DNA from: Duganella flavida
GTDB lineage: Bacteria; Pseudomonadota; Gammaproteobacteria; Burkholderiales; Burkholderiaceae_D
DNA: 64,000 bases
Direction: 5' to 3'
NCBI RefSeq assembly: GCF_009857445.1
Contig: NZ_WWCN01000006.1
Coordinates: 124,001 to 188,000 of the forward strand
In this document: piece after piece, positions 55,551 through 64,000 of the stretch
Numbering within the stretch: the stretch's first letter is position 1
How the letters are laid out: every line of letters starts with the position of its first letter
Program-made: the position numbers and the translations under genes
Notes under the pieces: generated by a model
Told to the model about the DNA's origin: nothing
What the model saw: the letters and a program-made list of their open reading frames with translations, nothing else
The model's database searches: none

Positions 55551-57344
55551 TTAAAAATTATCGTAGCGGAAGTTGCAGTCAATAAGCTTTCGTGTGGGAC
55601 CATAAAATTCGTTTCCGTAGCGTTTTCGTCCGACTTCCGAAATTAGAAAAAGATTTTTCCGTGCTCTAGAAGCTACGACATACAACATTTTTTGAGCGCT
55701 CTCTTGTCCATTGGCATCGCTGAAGTGCGGCACCATTCCTTCCAACAAGCCATACGCTATGACGGCGTCAAATTCAGCACCTTTTACGCCATGAATCGTA
55801 GAGACCGTGATTCCAGTACGGTTTTCGAATAACTTTCTAAAATATTTGATATCTGAAGCCTCTGCTATGCCTTCCTTCGCAAGCTGAGCAACTCGTTTTT
55901 CAGAACTTTCAAAAAAAGTCTGGTGATGCTGCATTAGTGTTGGATAGCATTCCAGGTCAATGCTCATTTCGGCAATTAGTGCAGCAAAAAAATCCCGCAA
56001 GTACGATATCCCATCGTGCTCATCGAGCTTTATCGAATTACAAGTTCTGAGAAAATCTTTGTTGTTAAAGTTATCCAAATGCATTCCAAGATTTTCAAAA
56101 TCGACCAGTATTTCTTTCGCCCACCTCATTCGCCGAATATACATCCCAGGAGAAGGTTCAGTTAAAGCAATACGAGATATTTTATACCATATATTTTCAA
56201 CATCACGCGCGAACGGAACCATGCCTGGACCATCAAAAGTATACTCCGGCAGTTCAGCACTTAGTTTTCTACACATGGAGGCTAAATGCACCCACCAAGG
56301 AGCGATGATGCAAATTTGGCGCGGAACAATAGCCAGTTCAACAATATTATGTTTCACAATCCGAGCTATCTCTAACACCAATTTATCCTTGCTAACTTCC
56401 CTATCATAAGAAACGATGCTTTGATAGCCTTTATCTTTACCACAAGCTTCAATATTGGTTTTATATAAATTGAAATTTCCAAAATAGGAGACGACCCTCT
56501 CCGAAGAGCGATAATTCTTAGATAGTTCCATTTGATGAAAATCTAGGCCCGTTTTTATTTTCAAATCGTCCAAGCCAATGGGATACCCCCCCAAAGAATC
56601 ATATATTGCTTGGTTTGGGTCTCCAACAATAAAAAAATTAGTTGCTGAACTTTTACGTAAAATATATGAAACTATCTCATATTGAAGTTCTTTAGTATCT
56701 TGATACTCGTCGACCAATATATTACGAAATATTCCGGCTAAATTTTTTGCTGCTATTTGATTATTTTTCAAAATATCAAACGCATACCAAAGTATCAACT
56801 CAAAGTCTATCAAACGATGTTTTTTAAGATACTTAAAATACTCAGTCAGTACAACTTTTACTGCGTTTACTTTGGAACCGTTTTTACAAGCCAGGTGCAA
56901 TCCATCTGGTGTGAAATAAAAATCACAATCATGAAAAGTGACCTTTAGCAATTTATAAGGAAGACACAATTCCTCAAGTAGCTTTTCTCTATCATACAAA
57001 TCAATTAGCGAATACCCCTGCGCTAAATCCGGCTCGTAAATATAGTATGGCTTTATAATCCACTCTAAACAGAATGAATGGATAGTTCCAATCCATAATT
57101 GACTCGCATCGACGCCCATGTCTTCCACGCGTTCCCGAATTTCATCTGCGGCTCGGTTAGTATAAGTTATGGCTAAAACAAAATCTCTGTGCGTAGTTAT
57201 TTTTGAAAGTTCATATGCTATCTTATAAGTTAACGTTCTAGTTTTCCCGCTACCAGGGCAAGCAATTAGAAAAACATTTCCGTTTTGGATAACTGCTGCG
57301 GACTGTTCGGGATTTAGTTCATCATCATCCCATGCAAAATTCAT
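55551..57344 (-). CDS. gajB: Gabija helicase-like subunit GajB (UvrD family)
   Basis: The protein has Walker A IACPGSGKTRTLTYKI, motif Ia TYTNRAADEIRERVEDM, motif II LVDEYQDTKELQYEIV, motif III VGDPNQAIYD, motif V IHGVKGAEFDAVIA and motif VI YVVASRARKN, all of a superfamily 1 UvrD-type helicase. In Gabija, GajB works with GajA to degrade or nick phage DNA when nucleotides fall. The start at 57344 overlaps the gajA stop codon as ATGA. It is shorter than UvrD and has the compact 2B region of GajB-type proteins. The strand and order gajA then gajB are standard. Confidence 0.86.
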   Translation of the reverse strand: MNFAWDDDELNPEQSAAVIQNGNVFLIACPGSGKTRTLTYKIAYELSKITTHRDFVLAITYTNRAADEIRERVEDMGVDASQLWIGTIHSFCLEWIIKPYYIYEPDLAQGYSLIDLYDREKLLEELCLPYKLLKVTFHDCDFYFTPDGLHLACKNGSKVNAVKVVLTEYFKYLKKHRLIDFELILWYAFDILKNNQIAAKNLAGIFRNILVDEYQDTKELQYEIVSYILRKSSATNFFIVGDPNQAIYDSLGGYPIGLDDLKIKTGLDFHQMELSKNYRSSERVVSYFGNFNLYKTNIEACGKDKGYQSIVSYDREVSKDKLVLEIARIVKHNIVELAIVPRQICIIAPWWVHLASMCRKLSAELPEYTFDGPGMVPFARDVENIWYKISRIALTEPSPGMYIRRMRWAKEILVDFENLGMHLDNFNNKDFLRTCNSIKLDEHDGISYLRDFFAALIAEMSIDLECYPTLMQHHQTFFESSEKRVAQLAKEGIAEASDIKYFRKLFENRTGITVSTIHGVKGAEFDAVIAYGLLEGMVPHFSDANGQESAQKMLYVVASRARKNLFLISEVGRKRYGNEFYGPTRKLIDCNFRYDNF

Positions 57345-59476
57345 TGCCACACCGCTAAAAAGTCATTAAAGATATCGCCTGGCAAAATTGCCAAATAGTG
57401 CTTCCGTATATCAGTCAATTCAATTTTCCCGAGCACAAATTCGTCCACGTAGCTCAGCAAAAGAGCGATGTCTGCTGGTGGCGCGGGTTCCATGGAATGC
57501 AGTCCTGCCCGGTATCTTATAATATTAGCTAATACTTCACGCGAAAATTGATAATGAGTAAGAACGATAGCGTTAATCAGATATTTTGGAATTTTGGTTT
57601 TCCAATCAACATGGGCACCTATTTTAATGGCGAACCATCCTTTACCTTCCTGAGTAGCCATCGTCAGTACTCGCTTTCCATATAAAGCTTTATTTCCAGA
57701 CGAGATTTCAGCTTTTGCAGTTGCTATTGTTGCCCCATCCTTGTAAACTTCGTCAACAAGTTTGGCCATTATTGCGGAATTGCCACATTCAATAAAATCC
57801 ACCTCAAATGTATGTGCAGCATAGTACGTCCCCAACCATTTATTTCCTGTTGCAAACTTGTCTAATATTACTTTTCTTTCTGCGCCAGCTTTTTGCGAAG
57901 CCGCACATTTTTCTTTATATGAAGTGCGCGCTGCTGTATCTCCGACTTCAGCCGCAACATTTAAAAAGGCTGCGTCTAAATCGGTAACAATAGCGCATCG
58001 TTTTTTAATTCTATCATCATGAAAAAGAAGAGCAACATTTTGAAAGCCCGTGCTGCGAATGTTAATCAGACTTATTCCAAGTTCATCTAGGCTAATCCCA
58101 AAAACCTTTTTAACTAAAATTGGAACAAGTATCTCTTCAGCATCGCCCTCAATAAGAATTACGCTACGTGCGAATAATAAATTGCTTCTAATCGCGTCAA
58201 GATATCGTTGAACACTTCCGATTTCTGCCGGTGTCAATCCGTTGGAAGGTTGATATACCTCACAGAATGTTCCATCTCTCCCGATAATATTAACGCTTTC
58301 AACCGCGCTAACTTCGGATATGTGCGTAGAATGAGTTGAATAAATAACCTGCGTCTCACTATATTGCATACGGTCAAATAGCGTTTTCTGTATATGCGTA
58401 TGTATGTGTGCTTCAGGCTCTTCAACAACCAGAAAATTTGCAAGTACCCTTTTTTCTTTTTGGTACTTAAATTCCAAAATCTTAAGGGTCAGGTAAATGA
58501 GGTTTGCTCCACCCAAGCTAAGCTCATTTATTCCACCTTCATAACTGTCGTGAGACTCGCCAACGAAAAGTCGTAAAGATTGGAACAATTCTTCTGCCTC
58601 GCTAGGTAAATTCGAGCGAATTGAAAGCGTTGCCGGTGAATAAGTTTCACCAGCCGTCTCTTTAATAGTTTTGTGGATATCTCCGCGAATTAACTTCACA
58701 TCATCCAATTGTTCGATTGAAGTGTTCAAGTCCCCGACCATTTTAACAATAGGCGCGAGCGCAGCCGGATTGATATCTCCGCTTTTACTTTTCAATAAAT
58801 TAAAAAGAGGATTGGTCCTATTATTATGAAATTCTGAAACGACATCCCTTAGGGCTTGAATATAGGTAAAACATACTTCTTTGGTAAGCGATAGGTATAT
58901 AGGCGTCTTCGAACCGATTTGCGGGAATTCGGTTTCTTTTGGAAAGATAACGTTATCGAAGTCTCCGACGATGCTGGCGTATGTCTTTAAATCAGAAAAA
59001 TCACAAGTACTACGCCCGGTAAATATAGTTTCGTAATCAGAAATAGTTAGCTTATCAAATATTTCCGCGAGAGCAGGTTTGTCTCCCACCTTCAATTTGG
59101 AAAGTTTTTGCCGTATGTCTTTTTTAGGTCGAAAAATTAAGTTATAAGTTGCTTTCCCTACGGGAGCGGCACCAATTACAGATGTACCATGCAGAAAAAG
59201 CGCTTGTATAGACTCGTCATGAGAAATATCTTCAAATTCGAGGCTAATTATAATCCAGTGCCCTTTCCAAGAGCCGATTCCGCGATTGAAATCTTCTTCA
59301 GCAAGCCGGAAAGCTGCTCTCACCATATTTTCGTCCAACAAAAGACGAATAGCGCGAAATAAATTCGATTTCCCTGAGCCGTTCTCGCCGATAATTGTAT
59401 TAATCCCTTTTTTGAAAATCAGAGTGGCATTTCTAAAATTTCGAAAATTGACTAGGGTTAGTTTAGATATGTGCAT
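57341..59476 (-). CDS. gajA: Gabija nuclease GajA (OLD-family ATPase-TOPRIM)
   Basis: The 711-residue protein starts MHISKLTLVNFRNFRNATL and has Walker A IIGENGSGKSNLFRAI, an ABC-type signature ELSLGGANLIYL, Walker B FLVVEEPEAHIH and a switch STHSTHISE. A C-terminal TOPRIM domain has the acidic motifs ILIEGDAEEILVPIL and IVTDLDAAFL. These are the hallmarks of class-2 OLD nucleases paired with a UvrD helicase, i.e. GajA. It is longer than the usual 550-600 residues; the extra part lies around residues 130-280, between Walker A and the signature. It cleaves phage DNA in response to nucleotide depletion. Confidence 0.87.
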   Translation of the reverse strand: MHISKLTLVNFRNFRNATLIFKKGINTIIGENGSGKSNLFRAIRLLLDENMVRAAFRLAEEDFNRGIGSWKGHWIIISLEFEDISHDESIQALFLHGTSVIGAAPVGKATYNLIFRPKKDIRQKLSKLKVGDKPALAEIFDKLTISDYETIFTGRSTCDFSDLKTYASIVGDFDNVIFPKETEFPQIGSKTPIYLSLTKEVCFTYIQALRDVVSEFHNNRTNPLFNLLKSKSGDINPAALAPIVKMVGDLNTSIEQLDDVKLIRGDIHKTIKETAGETYSPATLSIRSNLPSEAEELFQSLRLFVGESHDSYEGGINELSLGGANLIYLTLKILEFKYQKEKRVLANFLVVEEPEAHIHTHIQKTLFDRMQYSETQVIYSTHSTHISEVSAVESVNIIGRDGTFCEVYQPSNGLTPAEIGSVQRYLDAIRSNLLFARSVILIEGDAEEILVPILVKKVFGISLDELGISLINIRSTGFQNVALLFHDDRIKKRCAIVTDLDAAFLNVAAEVGDTAARTSYKEKCAASQKAGAERKVILDKFATGNKWLGTYYAAHTFEVDFIECGNSAIMAKLVDEVYKDGATIATAKAEISSGNKALYGKRVLTMATQEGKGWFAIKIGAHVDWKTKIPKYLINAIVLTHYQFSREVLANIIRYRAGLHSMEPAPPADIALLLSYVDEFVLGKIELTDIRKHYLAILPGDIFNDFLAVWQ

Positions 59477-59805
59477 GGGTGGCAGGCCGTAGATGTTGGA
59501 TTAGCAACATACTACGCCGTTCCGCCCACATGGGAAACTTTTTTTCCTAGTGGAATTAACTATCTTTCTAATAGTTAGGTCTACCCTCGGTCGTACACGA
59601 TTAGGGGAAACGATTGCACAAAATACCTAAATTTTTAGTGTATTTCTAGCAAATTTCCTGTCACCTTGTGTGATAGCGAAGCTGCATAGAACATGCTCTG
59701 AATGCCGCATTTTCGGGGCGAGGGGGAGAGCGGGTGATGGAACCCATCCCCCAGTTAAGGCAACTGGGGGATACGGCTAACCTACGCTTACCCCGCATAT
59801 CGCCT

Positions 59806-60036
59806 CTACAGAATCACCTTTCTAGGGCGTCCAGGGCGTCTAACAGGCGTAACAACCACAGATACCACGCTCATTTTCTCTGAAATTTGCGCGTCTAATT
59901 CGGTCTCTAACCATAAGAGGCGTCTGCCAAGCTGGCGAGGGGGCGGAAGTAGCCCATTTTTTGTGTAACTCGTAATTGTTCGAACAGTCACACGTAATTT
60001 TTCAGCGACTTCCTGTTTCGTCATGTATTTCATCAT
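59806..60036 (-). CDS. AlpA/MerR-type DNA-binding protein with AT-hook tail
   Basis: The 76-residue protein is a helix-turn-helix of excisionase or AlpA type: YMTKQEVAEKLRVTVRTITS, YTKNGLLPPPRQLGRRLLWLETEL. The end carries TPVRRPGRPRKVIL, a GRP-type AT-hook core (RPGRPRK) that binds the minor groove of AT-rich DNA. GGAG lies 3 bases before the ATG. It is next to the tyrosine recombinase on the same strand and probably regulates it or directs excision. A perfect inverted repeat overlaps its start. Confidence 0.78.
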   Translation of the reverse strand: MMKYMTKQEVAEKLRVTVRTITSYTKNGLLPPPRQLGRRLLWLETELDAQISEKMSVVSVVVTPVRRPGRPRKVIL

Positions 60037-60057
60037 TGGCTCCGTAGTTGAGCCAAT
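60035..60057. promoter_or_regulatory. Inverted repeat ATTGGCTC over the start of the AlpA-like gene
   Basis: ATTGGCTC (60035-60042) and GAGCCAAT (60050-60057) are perfect 8-base arms separated by 7 bases. The left arm overlaps the ribosome site and start codon of the DNA-binding protein, so it could be an autoregulatory operator or translation-blocking hairpin. Confidence 0.6.
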
Positions 60058-60072
60058 GTATATTCACGAGTT

Positions 60073-60987
60073 TTATTCAAGGCTACCTGGGATTTTCGGT
60101 TGCTGAGAAGCAGGTCGGGAAGCAAACTTCGCCGCTAGGACCGTAGGTTCCAAGCGAATGTAGTGCTTTTGAAGAGTTGCGATGTCTTTGTGGCCCGACA
60201 ACAAAATCGTCTCTGACAAGCTCACACCCCACTGTTCTACAAGCCGACTAAGCGCCTCTCTACGGACATCGTGGAGCCTTGCGTCGAACGCACCTACTTT
60301 ATCAGCAGCACGTCTCCAAATCTGAGAAACGCTCCCTGGGCAAAAATCAAAGATAATTCCCTCTTTCTTGGCACCTTGCATGTCTAGCAATAATTTCACC
60401 GCGCCGGGAAGCAGTGGTACATCTCGCTCAACCACTTTAGTTTTCGAACGTTTCGCATATCCTGGATTATTCAGGCGAATGATGGCCCGCTCAGGAGAGA
60501 AATCTTCCCAACGCAGGGAAATAATTTCCGACCGACGGAGCCCTTGCAGTAGCGCAAAAACAATGACGTCTCGGCCATCGACTGGTAATTCCGCAATAAT
60601 TTTGTTGAGTTCTTCATCACCCATGCGGCGGGTTCTGGCTTCTGCTGCACTAGGCAATTCCATGCGCATTACGTACTGGCCAGACAGCCAACCGCTATGA
60701 TTCTGGGTCAGCGAACGAGCCTCAAAATAGAATTTCAAAGACCGCCGTACCAACATCAACTCGTGCCGAACCGTCTGCGACGTGACCGGAAATACCTGCT
60801 CAGGCGCGCAGCCAACACCTTTTTTCTTGAGAGAGTGCTTTTGCTGCTTGGTAAGGACTTTGGAGATACCCTCATCGTCCGCCAGTTTTTCATGAGAGTT
60901 CAGCTGACGAACTTTGCCATCCGTCCCCACAACTGAAGGGGTAGCGGATTCTTTGGGAAATGGTGCGACTTGGACTATGTACCTCAA
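60073..60987 (-). CDS. Tyrosine recombinase (integrase)
   Basis: The 304-residue protein has the catalytic core of phage-type integrases: first Arg in LLQGLRRSEIISLRWEDF, H-x-x-R in RLHDVRREALSRL, the GHKDIATLQKHYIRL segment with His and the nucleophile Tyr. The N-terminal part (YIVQVAPFPKESATP) is the start of the core-binding domain. The start is a TTG at 60987; an upstream open stretch (KNIYLENRDGS) contains no standard start, so the true N-terminus may be lost or begin atypically. The att site, a tRNA-Arg 3' fragment, lies 200 bases away, which fits the usual integrase position. Confidence 0.85.
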   Translation of the reverse strand: MRYIVQVAPFPKESATPSVVGTDGKVRQLNSHEKLADDEGISKVLTKQQKHSLKKKGVGCAPEQVFPVTSQTVRHELMLVRRSLKFYFEARSLTQNHSGWLSGQYVMRMELPSAAEARTRRMGDEELNKIIAELPVDGRDVIVFALLQGLRRSEIISLRWEDFSPERAIIRLNNPGYAKRSKTKVVERDVPLLPGAVKLLLDMQGAKKEGIIFDFCPGSVSQIWRRAADKVGAFDARLHDVRREALSRLVEQWGVSLSETILLSGHKDIATLQKHYIRLEPTVLAAKFASRPASQQPKIPGSLE

Positions 60988-61183
60988 GGAACCATCACGG
61001 TTCTCAAGATAAATATTTTTTCGACTGTTCTTGACTTAGAAGGCATAACGTAACTCCAAAGGTTGAGGAGTTACGTGTTGCAATCGGGGTTTAGATTTCT
61101 TCCCCAAATAGGTCAAAAATCTTCCCCAAATCATGTAGCAGAAATAATGAGCAGTTTTAACTCATTGATTTAGCTCATGTTTT

Positions 61184-61228
61184 TGGTGCGGCTGGCTGGA
61201 ATCGAACCAGCGACCCTTGGCTTCGGAG
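61184..61228 (-). tRNA. 3' fragment of tRNA-Arg(CCG), attachment site
   Basis: On the minus strand the sequence from the anticodon loop CTCCGAA (61222-61228) through the T-arm with GGTTCGATTCC to GCACCA at 61184 is a good tRNA-Arg(CCG) 3' half. The T-stem GCTGG/CCAGC is intact and the acceptor strand CAGCCGC is complete. The 5' acceptor strand GCGGCTG is absent, and the D-arm-like AGCTCAGCGGGA further right is displaced. It is the core duplicated by integration of the adjacent element. Confidence 0.75.
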
Positions 61229-61662
61229 AACAACGGTTTATTGGCGTCGTCCCGCTGAGCTAGATAGTGGGCCATGCACAGCCTGGTGAAAGAGTTAGCA
61301 AGGGTAACCTGTAATTCAGCGCGTGTTCAGTGCTGAAAATATCCCCATCGCATCGCCTCGTTTTCACCATTATGCAAATAATGGTGAAAAATCTTCTCCA
61401 AGAACCGTTGCCCCACAATAACGATTTCTCAGCAGGCTCGATTCGATTGTCAGCGGCAACAGCAGCTAGTGCTCGGATACCGGCTCTTTGCCAGTTGCTG
61501 TCGTCCAGCACTCTAGTCCATTTGACAGTTGGTGTCCGCCCCAAGTCGAGGCTTGTACAGCTAATCCATGCACAGACTCGACACGGCGCCATCTCACGAA
61601 GCCCCCACGGTTTTCACCATAGCGTAGAAATGGCTAATAGTTCTGAAGAAAATTGGGATAGA
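61229..61662. other. Gene-free stretch with repeats
   Basis: The interval carries a degenerate palindrome core TTCAGTGCTGAA (61326-61337), the 13-bp hairpin (61361-61390) and a weaker TTTTCACCAT relative (about 61613). Frames on both strands are not convincing. It may be the distal end of a second element lying to the right. Confidence 0.5.
61361..61390. repeat. 13-bp hairpin TTTTCACCATTAT, copy 2
   Basis: Same perfect 13-bp stem as 50716-50745; loop GCAA instead of GCAG. It lies 130 bases to the right of the tRNA fragment. Confidence 0.85.
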
Positions 61663-63405
61663 TTAGTCCACTTCAGAACGCTTCATCGGATTATTCCGAC
61701 CTCGAATGCACATTCCTCCAAAAGTAAAGTTAAAACCAGCCGCAGTCATCTTTGCCACACTCTGGTCACTGTCAGACCACCACACCTGAGCCGCGAGCTC
61801 TTTCATCTTTAAATTTTTAGCGCATTCGGTCCTACAATTGTCGCCCCAATCGTCTAAATTCTTCGCGATATGCTCGATTGTCCAATCCCCATAAGGTTGC
61901 GAAAGAGCACCATTGAAGCCCAGGGAATCCAATTTATCGTAAAAGATGTCGCTGGCATTCTTCCCATATGTCCTCGCCTCTCTATGGGCCTCATCAGCAG
62001 CAAGGTAGACAGCGACGCGAACTCGAACTAGTGCTTCATACTTTAAATAAACATTCGGTATTCCGACCTCCACGCCCCCAAGAAAATCAGAATTTTTGAA
62101 GCTCCAAGCACCGTCCATTTCATCCATTGGCGTGGAGGTCCTAGTAAGCCCACAAAACAAGTCAATAGTATCTAGGATAAGTAAGAGCTTGCAGACTTCT
62201 TCAAGCAACAGAAGCGATTTCACTGCCTTGATTTTTGCTCCGTGCCTCTTTGCCGGAGGGTCTACGGCAAGCACCTCCAAAACTTCGTTCGCATCAACGC
62301 TAGTATGGACACACACTGCGCTTTTAGTCGGTTTTAAACTCGTCAGCGTCCATCCAATCTCAAGCTCCTGAGAGAGCTGCTCCAATCCTTGAAGTATTCT
62401 GGTTGGGCGGTCATTTTTCGCGCCGCCTTTGCTCTCAAAGACATGCCATCCCGTTGCCTTTCCATTGACTAAATAATCTGGCGATTTTGCACCAATTGAA
62501 GGAACGAGGGCTTTAGTATAAAGACTTTTATGTAGGACAAATTTCAGCTTGTCACCTCCAACGTGAAGCCATTTTTGAGCTACTAAAAATGTTCCTATTC
62601 CCCCAAAGATAAACGAACATACTTGCTTATCGGAAGGCTCTAAATGCTCGTAAAATTTACTTACTTTCCAATCTTTTTTACCATTATCTTCGACGCAGCT
62701 AACGACCATCTCCAATCGAGAAATGAGAAATCTTTTAAGGGCAGCGCCCTCCCCCGCACTCATCGCAAGGCGAGGTGTCCAAAAATCTTCAGGCCCATAC
62801 CCGCACTGTATCGCGGCAATTCTCACTTCTGCCGGAAAGATGACGCAGTGCCCATCCAAAGTGCGACGTGAACGAGCTTTGGTAAATGGTGCCTTTACGG
62901 TCTTTGTAAAGTTCTTGTCCAGAAAATCTTGCGGAGCCTTGTACCCGCCGTTTTTCCTTCTCTTCTTAAATGTAGCTGACTTCGCCGTCGCAGGAACAAA
63001 GTAAGTAAATGGATTTCCGATGCTAGTTATGGAGACGGAACCCGGAGCAGTAGCGGAGGCCTTCGACAACGTTGTTGCCGTCTTAGGCTTCGAAGAAGTC
63101 GCGGCTTTTGCTGCAACCGCCTTCGGCCTTGCAGGGACAGCTTTAACCGGAATCGGAGCTCCAGCCTTAGCCTTCGTCGCAATCGGTTTTGACTTCGCAG
63201 AAGCAGCAACCTTGGCTGTTGTCGCGACCGCCTTCAACTTCGCAGAAGAGACTGCTCTAACTTTAGCCACAACCGGCTTTGACTTCACAGAAGCAGCAAT
63301 CTTAGTTCCCGTCGCAATCGGATGCGACTTTACTGGAGCTCGAGCACTCGGTTTCGCTCCAACAATAGCGATAGTTGCAGAGACTTTCGTTTTAGGATTT
63401 TTCAT
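61663..63405 (-). CDS. Histone-H1-like tail fused to a putative PD-(D/E)xK protein
   Basis: The 580-residue protein begins with about 135 residues dominated by K, A, P, S, V in short repeats (AKPSARAPVKSHPIATGTK, SAKSKPIATKAK, KAVPARPKAVAAKA), the composition of bacterial H1-like DNA-binding tails. A basic linker (FKKRRKNGGYKAPQDFL) leads to a globular part in which SPDYLVNGKATGWHVFESKGG gives a PD...ExK pattern typical of this nuclease fold. The C-terminal part is helical with no known domain. No known family is recognised. DNA binding by the tail plus possible cleavage suggests a nuclease-type function, possibly defence. Confidence 0.58.
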   Translation of the reverse strand: MKNPKTKVSATIAIVGAKPSARAPVKSHPIATGTKIAASVKSKPVVAKVRAVSSAKLKAVATTAKVAASAKSKPIATKAKAGAPIPVKAVPARPKAVAAKAATSSKPKTATTLSKASATAPGSVSITSIGNPFTYFVPATAKSATFKKRRKNGGYKAPQDFLDKNFTKTVKAPFTKARSRRTLDGHCVIFPAEVRIAAIQCGYGPEDFWTPRLAMSAGEGAALKRFLISRLEMVVSCVEDNGKKDWKVSKFYEHLEPSDKQVCSFIFGGIGTFLVAQKWLHVGGDKLKFVLHKSLYTKALVPSIGAKSPDYLVNGKATGWHVFESKGGAKNDRPTRILQGLEQLSQELEIGWTLTSLKPTKSAVCVHTSVDANEVLEVLAVDPPAKRHGAKIKAVKSLLLLEEVCKLLLILDTIDLFCGLTRTSTPMDEMDGAWSFKNSDFLGGVEVGIPNVYLKYEALVRVRVAVYLAADEAHREARTYGKNASDIFYDKLDSLGFNGALSQPYGDWTIEHIAKNLDDWGDNCRTECAKNLKMKELAAQVWWSDSDQSVAKMTAAGFNFTFGGMCIRGRNNPMKRSEVD

Positions 63406-63972
63406 AGAAGAAAAAAATCTAAGTTAATGTGAAGGGCAAAGACGATGAAAGACTTGCTGAAGTCTTGACTTTATTTATCTGCAAAAGCTAGTCTCCCGAG
63501 CGGATACTCGACGGGTAACTAAAGGTTATTGTTGACGATACGCTAAAGATGAAAAAAATACAACTCATCAACTAGTCTTTCTGGTCAAACAAACAGTGTT
63601 GACATCGAAATTTCCGTATGGCATCATTGATTCCTCAGTGCAGTTCTGAGAATGTAGTAAGCAGTAAAGCAGTACCGGCAGGATTGGTGGTGCTAGTAGG
63701 TTTAGTAGTATTGGTAGTATTGCGTCACAAAATTCACCCTCCGGAGAGTCTCTCTTTCCGCGACATTCGAGCCTTTTTTAGTGAGAGCCTACGCGCTCCC
63801 ACTTGGCTTAAAAACTAATCCAATCATTGCTTCTTTAACAATTCGCTCGTAACGCCCACCGCATGCCAACTCGGCACGCGTTACAACCAATGCTTCGCGT
63901 TCGCCTTCCAAATGGCCAACGCCTGAGGCCCCCATTACCTAAAAATTTAAGAACAAACAGAGGAACAAAAAT
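63406..63972. other. Intergenic stretch at the right edge
   Basis: One frame (63618-63818) contains a hydrophobic stretch from low-complexity GGT/AGT repeats, but it has no ribosome site, and I do not call it a gene. The AGAGGAAC site at about 63958 serves the next gene. No other structure is visible. Confidence 0.4.
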
Positions 63973-64000
63973 ATGAACGCAAACGAAATCAAACTGAGCA
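63973..64000 (+). CDS. Start of a gene cut off by the window edge
   Basis: An ATG with an AGAGGAAC ribosome site 7 bases upstream opens MNANEIKLS and runs off the end of the window. Too little is visible to name a product. Confidence 0.5.

Noticed and set aside
61184..61262. Complete tRNA gene
   Set aside because: Only the 3' half pairs correctly; the 5' acceptor strand is missing and the D-arm-like sequence is displaced by about nine bases.
61330..61812. Plus-strand frame of 160 codons overlapping the 3' end of the H1-like nuclease gene
   Set aside because: It overlaps a longer, well-patterned minus-strand gene and contains the hairpin repeat; no ribosome site.
63618..63818. Short hydrophobic frame
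   Set aside because: The hydrophobic part arises from a GGT/AGT low-complexity stretch; no ribosome site or family.

Overview
The window looks like an accessory-rich stretch of a betaproteobacterial chromosome (Burkholderiales, most likely Oxalobacteraceae of moderate GC). This rests on recognisable small-protein families, on many unpartnered periplasmic substrate-binding proteins, and on a glycine-zipper protein typical of that group. It is an inference, because no rRNA or core marker is present.

Layout. 1-6.8 kb: ordinary chromosomal genes (MgtC-like protein, DUF4188, a binding protein, DUF1398, MarR regulator), mixed with decayed genes (diguanylate cyclase, GNAT). 6.9-9.0 kb: a hairpin-rich, possibly RNA-structured stretch, followed by a winged-helix protein of mobile-element type. 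9.1-18.8 kb: small self-contained gene cassettes (NinX-like, zinc ribbon, SSB-like and unknown families). 19.5-24.3 kb: a co-directional operon of lipoproteins, two HAD phosphatases and an orphan flagellin. 24.4-26.3 kb: modules separated by a 14-20 bp palindrome (core TTTCAGCGCTGAAA). 29.0-36.9 kb: a tripartite RND efflux operon with its divergent two-component system. 37.2-38.3 kb: a decayed duplicate of the 24.4-25.0 kb unit. 40-46 kb: second copies of the 9-13 kb cassettes, some broken by single mutations, plus DUF5990 and a chemoreceptor. 46-50.7 kb: binding proteins, a TorT-like protein, a third copy of a WQxD family and a PD-(D/E)xK-like protein. 51.4-61.2 kb: a defence island with a PstI/BsuBI-type restriction-modification pair, a frameshifted DUF2971 gene, a Gabija pair (gajB/gajA), an AlpA-like regulator, a tyrosine recombinase and a tRNA-Arg 3' fragment that marks its attachment site. 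61.7-63.4 kb: a histone-H1-like tail fused to a putative PD-(D/E)xK domain.

Two themes run through the window. First, small genes travel with their own regulatory parts. Three NinX-like genes each have a TATAC box, a hairpin with a covarying stem, and a downstream terminator; other families share an extended -10 motif or a TTTGTGACA motif. Second, ten copies of one palindrome sit at module boundaries, suggesting a cassette-like array. Many genes carry exactly one nonsense or homopolymer frameshift change, so duplication followed by decay (or sequencing error in homopolymers) is widespread.
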